A stretch of 64,000 nucleotides of DNA, taken from an uncultured bacterium (GTDB lineage Bacteria; Verrucomicrobiota; Lentisphaeria; Victivallales; UBA1829). Below are positions 34,080 through 42,709 of this stretch, piece by piece. The notes beneath the pieces were generated by a model. It did no database searches. It worked only from the letters and a program-made list of their open reading frames with translations, and had not been told where the DNA came from. Location of the stretch: contig URNX01000012.1 of the NCBI GenBank assembly GCA_900549415.1, forward strand, positions 17,552-81,551, in the 5' to 3' direction. How positions within the stretch are numbered: the first letter of the stretch is position 1; each line of letters begins with the position of its first letter. The position numbers were made by a program, and so were the translations under genes.

Positions 34080-35015
34080 TTAATAGAAATCCTCATCATC
34101 GTCCGACGGCGGGGGCGGCGGATTCAGTTTGCGCTGAACCGCTCCGTACGCCAGCAGCTGATAAATGAAGAACAGAATGAAAAACAGCGTTTGAAAGCTG
34201 AGAAACTGCGGAAGCAGCGACGAGATCAGCGAAGCAAGAATCAGCGGCGGGAACGTCGCATACACCATCAGTGTCAGTATTCGGGGAAACTTCAGAGAAT
34301 TCTCCCCGCGCGGAACAAAAATGCACTGCGCTCCCGCAAACAGCAGCGACGCCACCAGCGCCGTAAAGAAAAGTCCGCCAAACGCGGCAAAGCCGATGAA
34401 GACATTATAAACAGCAAAAGCCGTCGCCGTCAGGCTTGTAACGGGAATCGACATGGTCGTTTTTTCCGCAGCAGCCGCCGTTCCGGAGAAATAATTCTTC
34501 TGAACATATTCTTCGATCTCCTCCGCGGTCAGCGGCGCAGGAGTGACCATAAGCGGCGCAAGCGAAAGCGAAGCTGACGGCAGCGGCATCGGAACCAGCA
34601 TAAACTTGCCCGGCTCAGTCTCCGTCGCCGACCACAGCAGGAAGCCGCGCGGTGTCCAGATGACGCCCGCCCGTTCGCGCCAGTCGCCGATCCCTTTCAG
34701 CAGAACCGCTGAATCCGGAAGGTAATCCAGACGCAACTGCCGGGTAAGAATGAATGTCTTCTGTTCTTTTTCATGCTTCGCGGGAAGAACCGTTTTCTCC
34801 CCGACGACCACCGAACCGAAATAATCGGAAAGCGCGGCGGATATCACCGCGCGCTGTTCCTTCACCGCCGCAATCTGCAGAGCGGCAACGGCAAACGCCA
34901 GCAGAACGCTCAGCAGGAACAGATGAAATATCGCCCGCACCGGATTTCTGCTTATGAGATCCGGGAATGCGGACGGACCGGAACAGACCGTTATTATCGT
35001 TCGGAAAAAGTGCAT
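34080..35015 (-). CDS. Multispanning membrane protein (DUF1189-like, uncertain)
   Basis: A 311-residue membrane protein: a helix near the N-terminus (AIFHLFLLSVLLAFAVAAL, about 28-46), an extracytoplasmic domain of about 150 residues, then four hydrophobic helices from about 205 to 290, and a proline- and acid-rich tail (PPPPPSDDDEDF). The layout is that of DUF1189-like proteins, but I cannot confirm the family. It is 3 bases upstream of the end of def and 15 bases before the Cdc123-like gene, so it is a member of the operon with no assigned role. Confidence 0.6.
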   Translation of the reverse strand: MHFFRTIITVCSGPSAFPDLISRNPVRAIFHLFLLSVLLAFAVAALQIAAVKEQRAVISAALSDYFGSVVVGEKTVLPAKHEKEQKTFILTRQLRLDYLPDSAVLLKGIGDWRERAGVIWTPRGFLLWSATETEPGKFMLVPMPLPSASLSLAPLMVTPAPLTAEEIEEYVQKNYFSGTAAAAEKTTMSIPVTSLTATAFAVYNVFIGFAAFGGLFFTALVASLLFAGAQCIFVPRGENSLKFPRILTLMVYATFPPLILASLISSLLPQFLSFQTLFFILFFIYQLLAYGAVQRKLNPPPPPSDDDEDFY

Positions 35016-35018
35016 GAA

Positions 35019-35630
35019 TTACTGCTTCACCCTGTTGATTTTAAAGTTGCGTTTGCCCGACTTGCGGATAATCTTTTCAAGTCCGGGGCGGATCTCGTTC
35101 AAATCCTCATCGCGCAGACGCTGGACGAAAACGATGCCGTCCAGGTGGTCGTATTCGTGCTGAATCGCACGCGCAAGAAGACCGCCGCACTCCAGACAGA
35201 TCTCTCTTCCGTCCAGAAGCTGCGCCTTGAAGACAACCGTCGTCGGACGCGTCACAGGAGCATAGAGACCGGGGACGCTGAGACAGCCCTCATCGAAATC
35301 CTCCTGCTCCTTGCCGAAGGAGACAATTTCCGGATTGACGAACGCCAGCGGCATCTTCGGCATCAGCTCCACCTCGCCGGGGGAGTTGCCGTAAACCGGA
35401 TTGCCCTTCTCGTCCTCGTCGGGATAAACATGAAGAACGAACATGCGGAGCGGAACGCCGACCTGCGGCGCGGCAAGACCGATGCCGTTGTGCTTGTACA
35501 TCGTCTCAACCATCTTTTCCGCAAGCCCGGCAACTTCGCCGTCAATCTTGCGGACAAGTTTCGCCTTCGTATTCAGAACCGAATCGCCGAGCAGGCGAAC
35601 CGGCAGAGTCTTTTTCATTTTTTCAAACAT
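35019..35630 (-). CDS. def: Peptide deformylase
   Basis: A 203-residue iron or zinc enzyme that removes the formyl group from nascent proteins. All three motifs are present: GIGLAAPQVG (motif I), EGCLSVPG (motif II, metal-binding Cys) and QHEYDHLDG (motif III, two metal-binding His and catalytic Glu). The insert between motifs I and II (HVYPDEDEKGNPVYGN) is of ordinary length. It lies 22 bases after gltX and 3 bases before the membrane protein gene; no methionyl-tRNA formyltransferase gene is adjacent, unlike the common def-fmt pair. Confidence 0.96.
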   Translation of the reverse strand: MFEKMKKTLPVRLLGDSVLNTKAKLVRKIDGEVAGLAEKMVETMYKHNGIGLAAPQVGVPLRMFVLHVYPDEDEKGNPVYGNSPGEVELMPKMPLAFVNPEIVSFGKEQEDFDEGCLSVPGLYAPVTRPTTVVFKAQLLDGREICLECGGLLARAIQHEYDHLDGIVFVQRLRDEDLNEIRPGLEKIIRKSGKRNFKINRVKQ

Positions 35631-35652
35631 CGTTCTTCTGCTCCGTGTTGTG

Positions 35653-37239
35653 TCAGAGGCTCAGCGCACGCGCGATACGCACCGCGGACTCTTCGGCTCC
35701 GAGCAGTTCAATCGTTTCGCAGATGCCCGCACCGATCGTGCTGCCCGTGGAAGCAATGCGCAGCGGCTGCTTCAGCTTGTCCTGCTGAATGCCGTGTTCC
35801 GCCTCAATCGAATGAATCAGATCGTCAATCGCCGGAACGGTAAGCGCCGGAAGCGTCTTCACCTTCTCGCCGAATTCCGCAACAGCCTTGCGTACTGTAT
35901 CATCACTGAGGAGCTTTTTCAAGCCCTTCGGATCATATTCCAGCGCATCCGCTTTGCGGAAGAAATAATTCCAGTGCGCAACGTCCGCAAACGTTTTCGT
36001 GCGCGAATGCATGAGATCCGCCACTTTGTCGAGAATCGGCGAACCGACGCCCTCGGGACAGAGCTTCGCGACAAACGGGGCAATCTGTGCGCGGAAATCC
36101 GCCGGATCCATCTCAGCGATGTAAGCGCCGTTCATATTCGTCAGCTTCTTGATGTCGAACTGTGCGGGCGAACAGAGAGCGCGCTCAATGGTGAACGCTT
36201 CAATCAGCTCTTCGCGGGACATTTTCTCGCGGTCGTCGCCCGGCGACCAGCCGAGGAGCGCAAGGTAGTTGAAGAGCGCCTGCGGAAGGAATCCCTTCTC
36301 GCGGAAATCGCCGACGAACGCATCGCCGTCGCGCTTGCTGTACGGCTTGCCCGCGGCGTTCACGATCATCGGAAGATGCGCATACTGCGGAGGCGTGAAG
36401 CCCAGCGACTCGAACAGGAAGAGGTGACGGTAGGTGTTCTCGACATGATCGTCGCCGCGAACGATGTGGGTGACGCGCTGCTGCATGTCGTCGTAGACGT
36501 TCGCAAGGTGGAAAACCGGGCTGCCGTCGCTGCGGACGATGATGAAATCCTTCATGCTGTCGAGCGGTTTTGCAAGATCGCCCTTCACAAGGTCATGATA
36601 GAAGACTTCACGGCGGATAAAGTTCAGTTTTGCCGCTCCGGCGACAACCGTTTTCTCCTGCGGGTTCGCGGGAAGATTTTTGATCGTTTCATCGTTCAGT
36701 TCAAAAAGAACATTTCCGGAAGCATCGGTGATCTTGAGATTCTTGAAACCTGCAAGCGACGCGGCATTTTCCACGGATTTGCCTTTGTGACTCAGCGTAT
36801 GGAACTGAATCCCAGCCTGATTGAGCGCGACTTCGGAATTCGGTTCAAGTTCAATTTCCGCGGGGCCGACTTCGCGCACAAACGGCATGTTGTCGCAATA
36901 ATACGGAAGTTTGAAGAGCACGGGGGAGTGTTCCTCGCCCGGATTCAGATGATAGGCATAGCCGGTTTCAATCAGCTTCTTCGCCGCCTCTTTGTGCTTT
37001 TCGCTCTGCTTGGTCTGATACATGATCTCTTCATCGTAATCAAGACCGAGCCACTTCATGCATTCAAGAAGCTTGTCGATCGCCTCCTGAGTCGAACGTT
37101 CAAGGTCGGTATCCTCAATGCGCAGCAGAAAGGTTCCCTTGCAGTGACGGGTCGCCAGCCAGTTGAAGATAGCGGTCCGAATGTTGCCGATGTGCACCTG
37201 TCCGGTCGGGGACGGCGCGAAGCGTGCTCTGAAATCCAT
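35653..37239 (-). CDS. gltX: Glutamyl-tRNA synthetase
   Basis: A 528-residue class I synthetase that charges tRNA-Glu. FAPSPTGQVHIGNIRTA (about residues 6-22) holds the HIGH-type motif as HIGN, and GKPYSKRDGDAF holds the KMSKS-type motif as SKR. LLRIEDTDLERST is also diagnostic. An additional segment of about 60 residues around 145-200 (KNAASLAGF...LPANPQEKTV) is longer than in many bacteria. ATG 37239 follows AGGAGT; an upstream in-frame ATG at 37290 lies in the intergenic hairpin. It heads a six-gene operon. Confidence 0.95.
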   Translation of the reverse strand: MDFRARFAPSPTGQVHIGNIRTAIFNWLATRHCKGTFLLRIEDTDLERSTQEAIDKLLECMKWLGLDYDEEIMYQTKQSEKHKEAAKKLIETGYAYHLNPGEEHSPVLFKLPYYCDNMPFVREVGPAEIELEPNSEVALNQAGIQFHTLSHKGKSVENAASLAGFKNLKITDASGNVLFELNDETIKNLPANPQEKTVVAGAAKLNFIRREVFYHDLVKGDLAKPLDSMKDFIIVRSDGSPVFHLANVYDDMQQRVTHIVRGDDHVENTYRHLFLFESLGFTPPQYAHLPMIVNAAGKPYSKRDGDAFVGDFREKGFLPQALFNYLALLGWSPGDDREKMSREELIEAFTIERALCSPAQFDIKKLTNMNGAYIAEMDPADFRAQIAPFVAKLCPEGVGSPILDKVADLMHSRTKTFADVAHWNYFFRKADALEYDPKGLKKLLSDDTVRKAVAEFGEKVKTLPALTVPAIDDLIHSIEAEHGIQQDKLKQPLRIASTGSTIGAGICETIELLGAEESAVRIARALSL

Positions 37240-37263
37240 TTTTATACTCCTGTAAACAAACAA

Positions 37264-37292
37264 CTTTGCCGGGGTGAAACGCCTCGGCAAAG
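37264..37292 (-). terminator. Terminator between the TolC-like gene and gltX
   Basis: CTTTGCCG (37264-37271) pairs with CGGCAAAG (37285-37292); on the minus strand the stem is followed by TTGTTTGTTT. A TTGAAA/TACTTT pair (37311-37316 and 37289-37294, spacer 16) overlaps it and may be the gltX promoter. Confidence 0.65.
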
Positions 37293-37319
37293 TATGATTA
37301 AAATATGTTGTTTCAAAGG

Positions 37320-38753
37320 TCAGCGGAGATTGACCGCAGCCTCAAGCTGAGCTTTCGCCTGGTTCATCTTGACCACGGAGGAAACCAGGTTCATTTCCGC
37401 ATTGACGAGGTCCTTCTGAGCTTCGTTCAGACGCGTCAGTTCCGCATTTCCGGCCTTGTATTCCTCTTCCACAAGATCACGGGTCTGCTTCGTCAGCTCG
37501 AATGTCTTCTGGAACAGCTTCACCTGCTTGAGATAGGTGATGTAGTTGTCGTAAGCGGAGCGGACGTCCGTAATCACGGAAATCCAGAGTTCCGCAAGCG
37601 AATATTCCGCCTGTGCCAGAGCCGCCTGGGAAGCGCGGGCGTTGAAGTACGTCTTGCCGCCCTCAAACAGATTCCAGGATGCGGAAAGACCGTAGCTGAA
37701 CGTTCCGACATTCTTCTGGCTCTTCGAACTGTCTCTGCCAAAGTAGCCGTCGAGATAGCGTGTGATGCCGCGCTGATGTCCGTACGAAAGCGAATAGTCG
37801 GCGGAGACGGACGGTCCGAATGCGCAGAGGCTGGACCAGTAGGAGAACTTCGCGGCTTCCACAGTCTCGCGGTAAGCGCGGAGGTCAGGACGGTTTGCAA
37901 GCGCGGTGTCGAGGAAGACCGAGACGTCCGGAAGGACTTCACCCTCCGCGGAAGGCATCTCCGGGAAGGAAACGTCGTCCGGAATCGTGCCGTCGGCAAG
38001 ACCGAGCAGAGCGGCGAGCGTGTATTTGTTGGCCGCATAGCTGTACTGCGCGGAAATCAGGTCGCTCTCGCCGTTGTTGTAACGGATTTTGAAGTTTAGA
38101 ACGTCGCTGAGCGGAACCGCGCCCGCCTCGAACTTCAGTTGAGTGTCTTTGAGCAGATCCGCGCTGTAGTTCATATCCGCAATCGCGATACGCTGCTGGG
38201 CGGCGGCAAGCTGAACGTCATTGTAAGCATAAGCGACAGCGCGGAGCAGGAGACGGCGCGCATCATCCTCTTCCGCGACGGAAGCCTTCCACGAATGACG
38301 GGCGGAAAGCATGTTCATCTCGCGGACGAAGCTGTCGAACAGCAGCCACTGTCCGGAAACGCCGATATTGAACGAATCGTTCTGGGAGCGCGTGCGGTTG
38401 GCGGCGTTGTACGGCTGAACAGCGTAGTTGCGGGAGAACTGCTGCCCGATCGACATGCCGATTCCGACCGTCGGGTAGTAGGAGGAAAAGCTCTGGTAGT
38501 ATCTGGCGCGCGCCGCCGCAATCGCAAAATACTTCGTCTTGAACGTCGGATTGTTGTTCAGAGCAATATTCTGTGCCTGTTCAAGCGTGAGTGTACGGAT
38601 GTTGTTCGGAAGCAGAGTCTTCTCTTCCGGGTTCAGCGTTGTATAGCTGTTCTTCGTCGTAGCCTCGAACGGCTTCTTGTAGGAAGCGCATCCGGCAAAC
38701 AGAACAGAGGAGACAGCCGCGGTCAAAAGCAAGTATACAAGTCTCGGTTTCAT
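37320..38753 (-). CDS. TolC/OprM-type outer membrane efflux lipoprotein
   Basis: A 477-residue outer membrane channel protein. The signal ends in the lipobox LFAGC with Cys22 lipidated, as in OprM. Two internally repeated halves each have a long helical hairpin and beta strands: NPTFKTKYFAIAAARARYYQ near the start of the first half and TALANRPDLRAYRETVEAAK in the second. The last part is helical (YKAGNAELTRLNEAQKDLV). It would form the exit duct of an efflux or secretion system, but no membrane fusion or inner membrane pump gene is adjacent. It forms a single-gene unit between two terminators. Confidence 0.93.
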   Translation of the reverse strand: MKPRLVYLLLTAAVSSVLFAGCASYKKPFEATTKNSYTTLNPEEKTLLPNNIRTLTLEQAQNIALNNNPTFKTKYFAIAAARARYYQSFSSYYPTVGIGMSIGQQFSRNYAVQPYNAANRTRSQNDSFNIGVSGQWLLFDSFVREMNMLSARHSWKASVAEEDDARRLLLRAVAYAYNDVQLAAAQQRIAIADMNYSADLLKDTQLKFEAGAVPLSDVLNFKIRYNNGESDLISAQYSYAANKYTLAALLGLADGTIPDDVSFPEMPSAEGEVLPDVSVFLDTALANRPDLRAYRETVEAAKFSYWSSLCAFGPSVSADYSLSYGHQRGITRYLDGYFGRDSSKSQKNVGTFSYGLSASWNLFEGGKTYFNARASQAALAQAEYSLAELWISVITDVRSAYDNYITYLKQVKLFQKTFELTKQTRDLVEEEYKAGNAELTRLNEAQKDLVNAEMNLVSSVVKMNQAKAQLEAAVNLR

Positions 38754-38874
38754 AAGCGTTATTCACCTTAAGTTTTGTTCTCTTCTCTTCATAACCTTGT
38801 AATTTACACGCACTTCATGAAATCTGCAAATCAAAAAACGATATTTTCCTCAAAAAAAGCAAAAAATTTAGTCA

Positions 38875-38889
38875 TCTAAACAGTTTAGA
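38875..38889. promoter_or_regulatory. 15-base perfect palindrome upstream of the TolC-like gene
   Basis: TCTAAAC-A-GTTTAGA, a perfect 7-1-7 dyad, lies about 120 bases upstream of the start. TTGCAG/TAAATT (38822-38827 and 38799-38804 on the minus strand, about 17 bases apart) could be the promoter. Size and symmetry suit a TetR- or MarR-type dimer. Confidence 0.5.
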
Positions 38890-38914
38890 GAAAAGAATCT
38901 ATTCCGGAAAAGGA

Positions 38915-38935
38915 CGCGGAAACAGGACTTCCGCG
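38915..38935 (-). terminator. Terminator of the DUF4832-type glycosidase gene
   Basis: CGCGGAA pairs with TTCCGCG around a 7-base loop, 20 bases after the stop; on the minus strand TCCTTTTCC follows. Confidence 0.6.
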
Positions 38936-38955
38936 CCCCTTGCCGGCTGGAACGG

Positions 38956-40392
38956 TCAGACGCGCCAGCGGTAGCCGCCGTCAGCCTCCTGACCGCGGAT
39001 TCCGAGCGAAATCACGCCGCGCGGAGCGGAAAGACGCAGACGCAATTCCGCTCCCTCGGGAACCTCATGCGGCATCCGGTACTTCTCCTCGCCGTCCGCA
39101 AGAACCGGACAGCACAGCGATGACACCGGCCTGCCGTCAACCAGAGCCTCCAGCTCCAGCGTCAGCTCTTCATAACACGGCGAGCTTCCGGAATTCTTCC
39201 ACGTCACCGAAACAACGCAGCCGTCGATCGCGATTTTTTCAATCTCCAGACGGTATCCGCAGCGGCGCGCCATCATGCGCCAGACATTTTTTTCGTCCTC
39301 CATCGTCATCTTCGCGTATTCATCCGGGAAGAATCTGAGGTAGCTCCAAACCTTCTTTTCCGCAAGCGGGATCGGTTTTTCGTGTTCAAGGATATGCAGT
39401 CCTTCGCGCTCGCCGCCGGGATGCCAGTAGGAAATATGGCAATTGTCCAACGCATCTTCCAGCGCCTGCGGAAGCACCAGATTTTCACAGGCGACCGGGG
39501 TCATGCGGTAGTACTGGTCGAAAATCTCCATCGTCGGCTGGTTCATGTAGCGCGAACGCGTCCCGTGCCACGATTTGCCGATTCCGTTCTGCTTCATCAT
39601 AACCTTGTTCTTTGCCAGATACGCATAGATTTCAGGAACATCCGTTTCGGAAAGATAGTCTTCCCCCTCTTTTTCCGCAAACACCGGCGCGCAAATCTCC
39701 TGACAGATTCGCGTATCCGGAAACGCGGTCTTGTGCATATCGATCAGCTCGTAAAGAGTTTCAATGTAACGCTCACGCGTAAGCCCGGCTTCAAACCACG
39801 GCTGAAGCGGACTGTTCGCGGAAAGATGCATCTCGCCCCAGCGTCCGAGGAACCCCTGACAGATATATTCAATTTCGGGACGTCCGTTGTACCGCTCGCC
39901 CATGGCGTTCACAAGGTTGCGGACTTTTTCCAGATAGACGCGGTCCCAGTAAACCGGATAGCGGACCGGGTGTTTCGCCTTGTCGAAATCGAGAAAATTC
40001 AGAACCCAGCCGCCCTTGTAGAGCTCCATGGATTCATCCACGTATTTCGCCCCCGCATCGAACACCCACTGCGGAACGCCTTGATTGTAGAAGGTTCCCC
40101 AGGTATCCATGCCGCGCACTTCGAGAGCGACTTTGTAACCGGCGTCGATCCAGGAGTTGATGCATCCTTCCCAGTCGGGATGTTCCCAGAGAATTTTCCC
40201 CTCCGCCGGTTCCAGAACGGACCATGGGATGCAGAATGCGATTTTGTCGATCAGCTTTTCTTTCAGAAACCAGGAGTCTTTCGGAATCTGATCGAAGCGC
40301 AGTTTGTTCGCCCCGCGCTGAAGCAGCATCGCCCCGCAGCCGGGATTGTGCAGAATGCAATCCGTCTTTTCCGGATAAACAGTCTTGTTCAT
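38956..40392 (-). CDS. GH-A clan TIM-barrel protein of the DUF4832/GH42-like type
   Basis: A 478-residue protein without signal peptide. Residues about 20-330 look like a TIM barrel of the beta-galactosidase-like kind: IAFCIPWSVLEPAEGKILWE (strand 2 region), GYKVALEVRGMDTWG, YICQGFLGRWGEMHLS (Glu of GEMH is a candidate acid/base). Residues about 370-478 form a beta-sandwich like DUF4832 (VSVTWKNSGSSPCYEELTLE). Many such proteins occur in Lentisphaerota and are uncharacterised. A near-palindrome shared with the operons at 56.5 and 58.6 kb lies 27 bases upstream, so it may belong to the same regulon. Confidence 0.7.
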   Translation of the reverse strand: MNKTVYPEKTDCILHNPGCGAMLLQRGANKLRFDQIPKDSWFLKEKLIDKIAFCIPWSVLEPAEGKILWEHPDWEGCINSWIDAGYKVALEVRGMDTWGTFYNQGVPQWVFDAGAKYVDESMELYKGGWVLNFLDFDKAKHPVRYPVYWDRVYLEKVRNLVNAMGERYNGRPEIEYICQGFLGRWGEMHLSANSPLQPWFEAGLTRERYIETLYELIDMHKTAFPDTRICQEICAPVFAEKEGEDYLSETDVPEIYAYLAKNKVMMKQNGIGKSWHGTRSRYMNQPTMEIFDQYYRMTPVACENLVLPQALEDALDNCHISYWHPGGEREGLHILEHEKPIPLAEKKVWSYLRFFPDEYAKMTMEDEKNVWRMMARRCGYRLEIEKIAIDGCVVSVTWKNSGSSPCYEELTLELEALVDGRPVSSLCCPVLADGEEKYRMPHEVPEGAELRLRLSAPRGVISLGIRGQEADGGYRWRV

Positions 40393-40418
40393 CAGAACGT
40401 CTCTCCTGTGTTTTTAAT

Positions 40419-40437
40419 TATATCATCCATGATTATA
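40419..40437. promoter_or_regulatory. Near-palindromic operator candidate, copy A
   Basis: TATATC-ATCCA-TGAT-TATA. The same layout TATATC-N5-TGAT-N3-A occurs at 56514-56532 and 58636-58654. Two TATAAT boxes on the minus strand overlap its arms (40417-40422 and 40432-40437). Confidence 0.5.
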
Positions 40438-40494
40438 CTATACGCTTGACAACAGAAAATATCAAGCGGCAGAACTATTTTTTTAATACGAAAT

Positions 40495-40519
40495 GCCGTC
40501 CCCGGACATCGGGGACGGC
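40495..40519 (-). terminator. Terminator-like hairpin after the alcohol dehydrogenase gene
   Basis: A perfect 10-base stem (GCCGTCCCCG with CGGGGACGGC) and 5-base loop, 9 bases after the stop on the minus strand, followed by ATTTCGTATT. Confidence 0.65.
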
Positions 40520-40528
40520 GAAAAGAAA

Positions 40529-41518
40529 TCAGCTGCGGACTGCACCTTTGATGAAGTTGCGGCTGTGCGCCTCCATCTCCTCATTGCCTTTGTCGAACTC
40601 CTCCATCGTATAGATGTGGTTCGTCACCCCCGTGAACTTCCAGAGACCCGAAGAGAGCAGATCCAGACACCGCTGGCAGAGCCCGGCTTCATACATCACG
40701 CGGCGTTCATGACAGTTGATCGAAGTAAATGCCTTGAAATTCCAGAGCTTGTAATCAATCGTCCGGAACGAATCGTTGTGGTAACCGCCGATGCCGAGAC
40801 GCCCGTGCGCGGAGACCAGATCCCCGGCAAGACGCAGCCCGTCTTCGGTTCCGGTGAACTCCATGACATTCGGAAGTCCCATCGCGAAAAGCTTTTCATT
40901 GTTGCTGTCGCGGGTAAGATCGACCTTCCCCATCGTCTCCCAGTTCAGGATATATTCCGACGGGATTTCGCCGGGCAGATAACATTCCGTCGCGCCGAAA
41001 CGTTTCGCATTCTCCAGAGCTTCCGGACGCTTGTCCACTGCAATGATCTTTCCGTATCCGCAAAGACGGAACAGCGAAATCATGCCGAGTCCCATGTAGC
41101 CGCAGCCGACAACCGCAATCGGGTCACCCGGAGTCACAGGCATCATCTTGACGGCACAGCTGAGCAGACACGCCAGCGGTTCCACAATCGCATCCACATC
41201 CTTCAGATTGTCCGGAACATGACAGGTCTTCACCGGATCCATGACAATATATTCCTTATATCCACCGCCGCCGAGCCCGGTGACGCGGTCGCCCGGCTTG
41301 AATCCCTGAACATTCTTTCCGGCTTCGGCAACGACTCCGACCGCCTCATGACCGAAAATCTCCCCCTCTTTCGCGATGCTCCACGGATACCATTCCGAAT
41401 GACACATTCCGGTGTATGTGACTTTAACCAGAAGCTGGTCATCCGTGAATTCCGGCATCGGAACTTCGACCACGCAGCTTTTGCGCGGTCCCTGCATTAC
41501 AATCTGTTTCATATTCAA
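40529..41518 (-). CDS. Zinc-dependent alcohol/polyol dehydrogenase (MDR family)
   Basis: A 329-residue medium-chain dehydrogenase. Catalytic zinc ligands are Cys39 in GMCHSEW, His57-Glu58 in FGHEAVGVV and Glu in VEPLACLL. The Rossmann nucleotide site is AVVGCGYMGLG, followed by VDKRPEALENAKRFGA. The four-cysteine lobe that binds structural zinc in many relatives is absent: the sequence runs GDRVTGLGGGGYKEYIV. It probably oxidises a sugar or polyol with NAD(P). Its gene starts 6 bases after the Gfo/Idh/MocA gene, so the two probably serve one pathway. Confidence 0.9.
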   Translation of the reverse strand: MNMKQIVMQGPRKSCVVEVPMPEFTDDQLLVKVTYTGMCHSEWYPWSIAKEGEIFGHEAVGVVAEAGKNVQGFKPGDRVTGLGGGGYKEYIVMDPVKTCHVPDNLKDVDAIVEPLACLLSCAVKMMPVTPGDPIAVVGCGYMGLGMISLFRLCGYGKIIAVDKRPEALENAKRFGATECYLPGEIPSEYILNWETMGKVDLTRDSNNEKLFAMGLPNVMEFTGTEDGLRLAGDLVSAHGRLGIGGYHNDSFRTIDYKLWNFKAFTSINCHERRVMYEAGLCQRCLDLLSSGLWKFTGVTNHIYTMEEFDKGNEEMEAHSRNFIKGAVRS

Positions 41519-41524
41519 AACTCC

Positions 41525-42622
41525 TCAGTTTAAAGGTTCAATCTGACCGTTGCTCTCAATACGGACGGGTTTTCCGGACGATGCGGAAAGATAGACTGCG
41601 TCGATCAGCCGCATCAGCTTCACAGCCTCGGACGGCAGGGAAAGCGGCGCAGCCTCCCCGCGAAGAGCACGGATAAAGTTTTCCGGCATCCGGGTGCGCC
41701 CCATATCGTCATCGTTCTTGAAGCGCAGATTCTTGTCGTCGGAAACTCCTTTTTTCTGCGAATAGAGCTCGCAGGTGTTGTTATTGTTGATGGAACGGAT
41801 CCGCACACCCGTCTCCGTTCCCTGAAGCGCGACATAGGTATCCTCCTCACGCACCAGTTCCGCCCATGAATTGTGGAGCGTAAGAACCTGTCCGGTTTTG
41901 AAACGGACAAAACCGTGGCATGCGGATTCAACATCGGTCGTTCCGTGCAGAGAAACCGTTTTGCCCCACGCCCCCTGGAATTCGGGGTTGTCGATAAAGT
42001 CGCTGAAGGTCTGCGCCAGCACATATTCCGGCTCCGGATAATCCATGAACCAGAGCGCGAGATCAATCATGTGAAGCAGGTCGATGAGGGGACCGCCGCC
42101 GGCGATCGCCTTCGTCGTGAACCAGCCGCCGAAACAGGGAATGCCCGTCCGGCGCTGCCACGTGGCCTGCGCGGAATTGATGCGCCCGATTTTTCCTTCG
42201 ACGATCAGCTTTTTGATATGAAGCGCATCCAGGCACGCCCGGTTGTTGAGGTTGAACATCAGTGTCTTGCCCGATTTTTCCGCAAGTTCCGCCATTTCGC
42301 GCATTTCCCTGGAATTCAGCGCGGGCGGCTTTTCACAGAAAACATGCAGACCGCGTTCGAGAGCCTCCATCACCAGCGGATAGTGAAACTTGTTCGGCGT
42401 AATGACCGAAACGGCGTCCAGTTCCGGATGCGCGGCCGCCATGACGGAAAGGTTTTCATAAACTTCACCGGGGAAACCCCATTTCGCGGCAAACGCCTTT
42501 CCTTTTTCAGCGTTCATATCCGCAACGGCGACGACTTCCGCGCCGCCCTCCAGGAATCCCCGGACGTGATACTCCGCCATCTGCCCGGCGCCGATCAATC
42601 CGACTTTTATTTTCTTTTCCAT
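41525..42622 (-). CDS. Gfo/Idh/MocA-family oxidoreductase
   Basis: A 365-residue NAD(P)-dependent sugar oxidoreductase. The N-terminal Rossmann site is VGLIGAGQMAEYHVRGFLEG, with ITPNKFHYPLVMEALERGLH and CEKPPALNSREMREM (the E-K-P motif with catalytic Lys) after it. The C-terminal alpha/beta domain has GGPLIDLLHMIDLALWFMDY, holding the usual D-x-x-x-H. ATG 42622 follows AAGGAG. It heads a two-gene operon and is divergent from an AraC gene. A minus-strand TATAAT with poor -35 fits activator-dependent expression. The substrate is unknown. Confidence 0.92.
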   Translation of the reverse strand: MEKKIKVGLIGAGQMAEYHVRGFLEGGAEVVAVADMNAEKGKAFAAKWGFPGEVYENLSVMAAAHPELDAVSVITPNKFHYPLVMEALERGLHVFCEKPPALNSREMREMAELAEKSGKTLMFNLNNRACLDALHIKKLIVEGKIGRINSAQATWQRRTGIPCFGGWFTTKAIAGGGPLIDLLHMIDLALWFMDYPEPEYVLAQTFSDFIDNPEFQGAWGKTVSLHGTTDVESACHGFVRFKTGQVLTLHNSWAELVREEDTYVALQGTETGVRIRSINNNNTCELYSQKKGVSDDKNLRFKNDDDMGRTRMPENFIRALRGEAAPLSLPSEAVKLMRLIDAVYLSASSGKPVRIESNGQIEPLN

Positions 42623-42644
42623 AGCCGTTCTCCTTTGCATTCTG

Positions 42645-42678
42645 TTGTTTCCGCGATATATTATACAATAAGAAACAA
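42645..42678. promoter_or_regulatory. Inverted repeat in the AraC-Gfo/Idh/MocA divergent region
   Basis: TTGTTTC (42645-42651) and GAAACAA (42672-42678) are exact inverted copies flanking the minus-strand TATAAT box (42660-42665). Confidence 0.4.
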
Positions 42679-42709
42679 ATAAACTCCACCACATTTTTAC
42701 TTAAAAACT

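Noticed and set aside
35443..37350. Long plus-strand frame (635 codons) opposite def and gltX
   Set aside because: Both def and gltX have all family motifs on the minus strand; the plus frame is low in recognisable structure.
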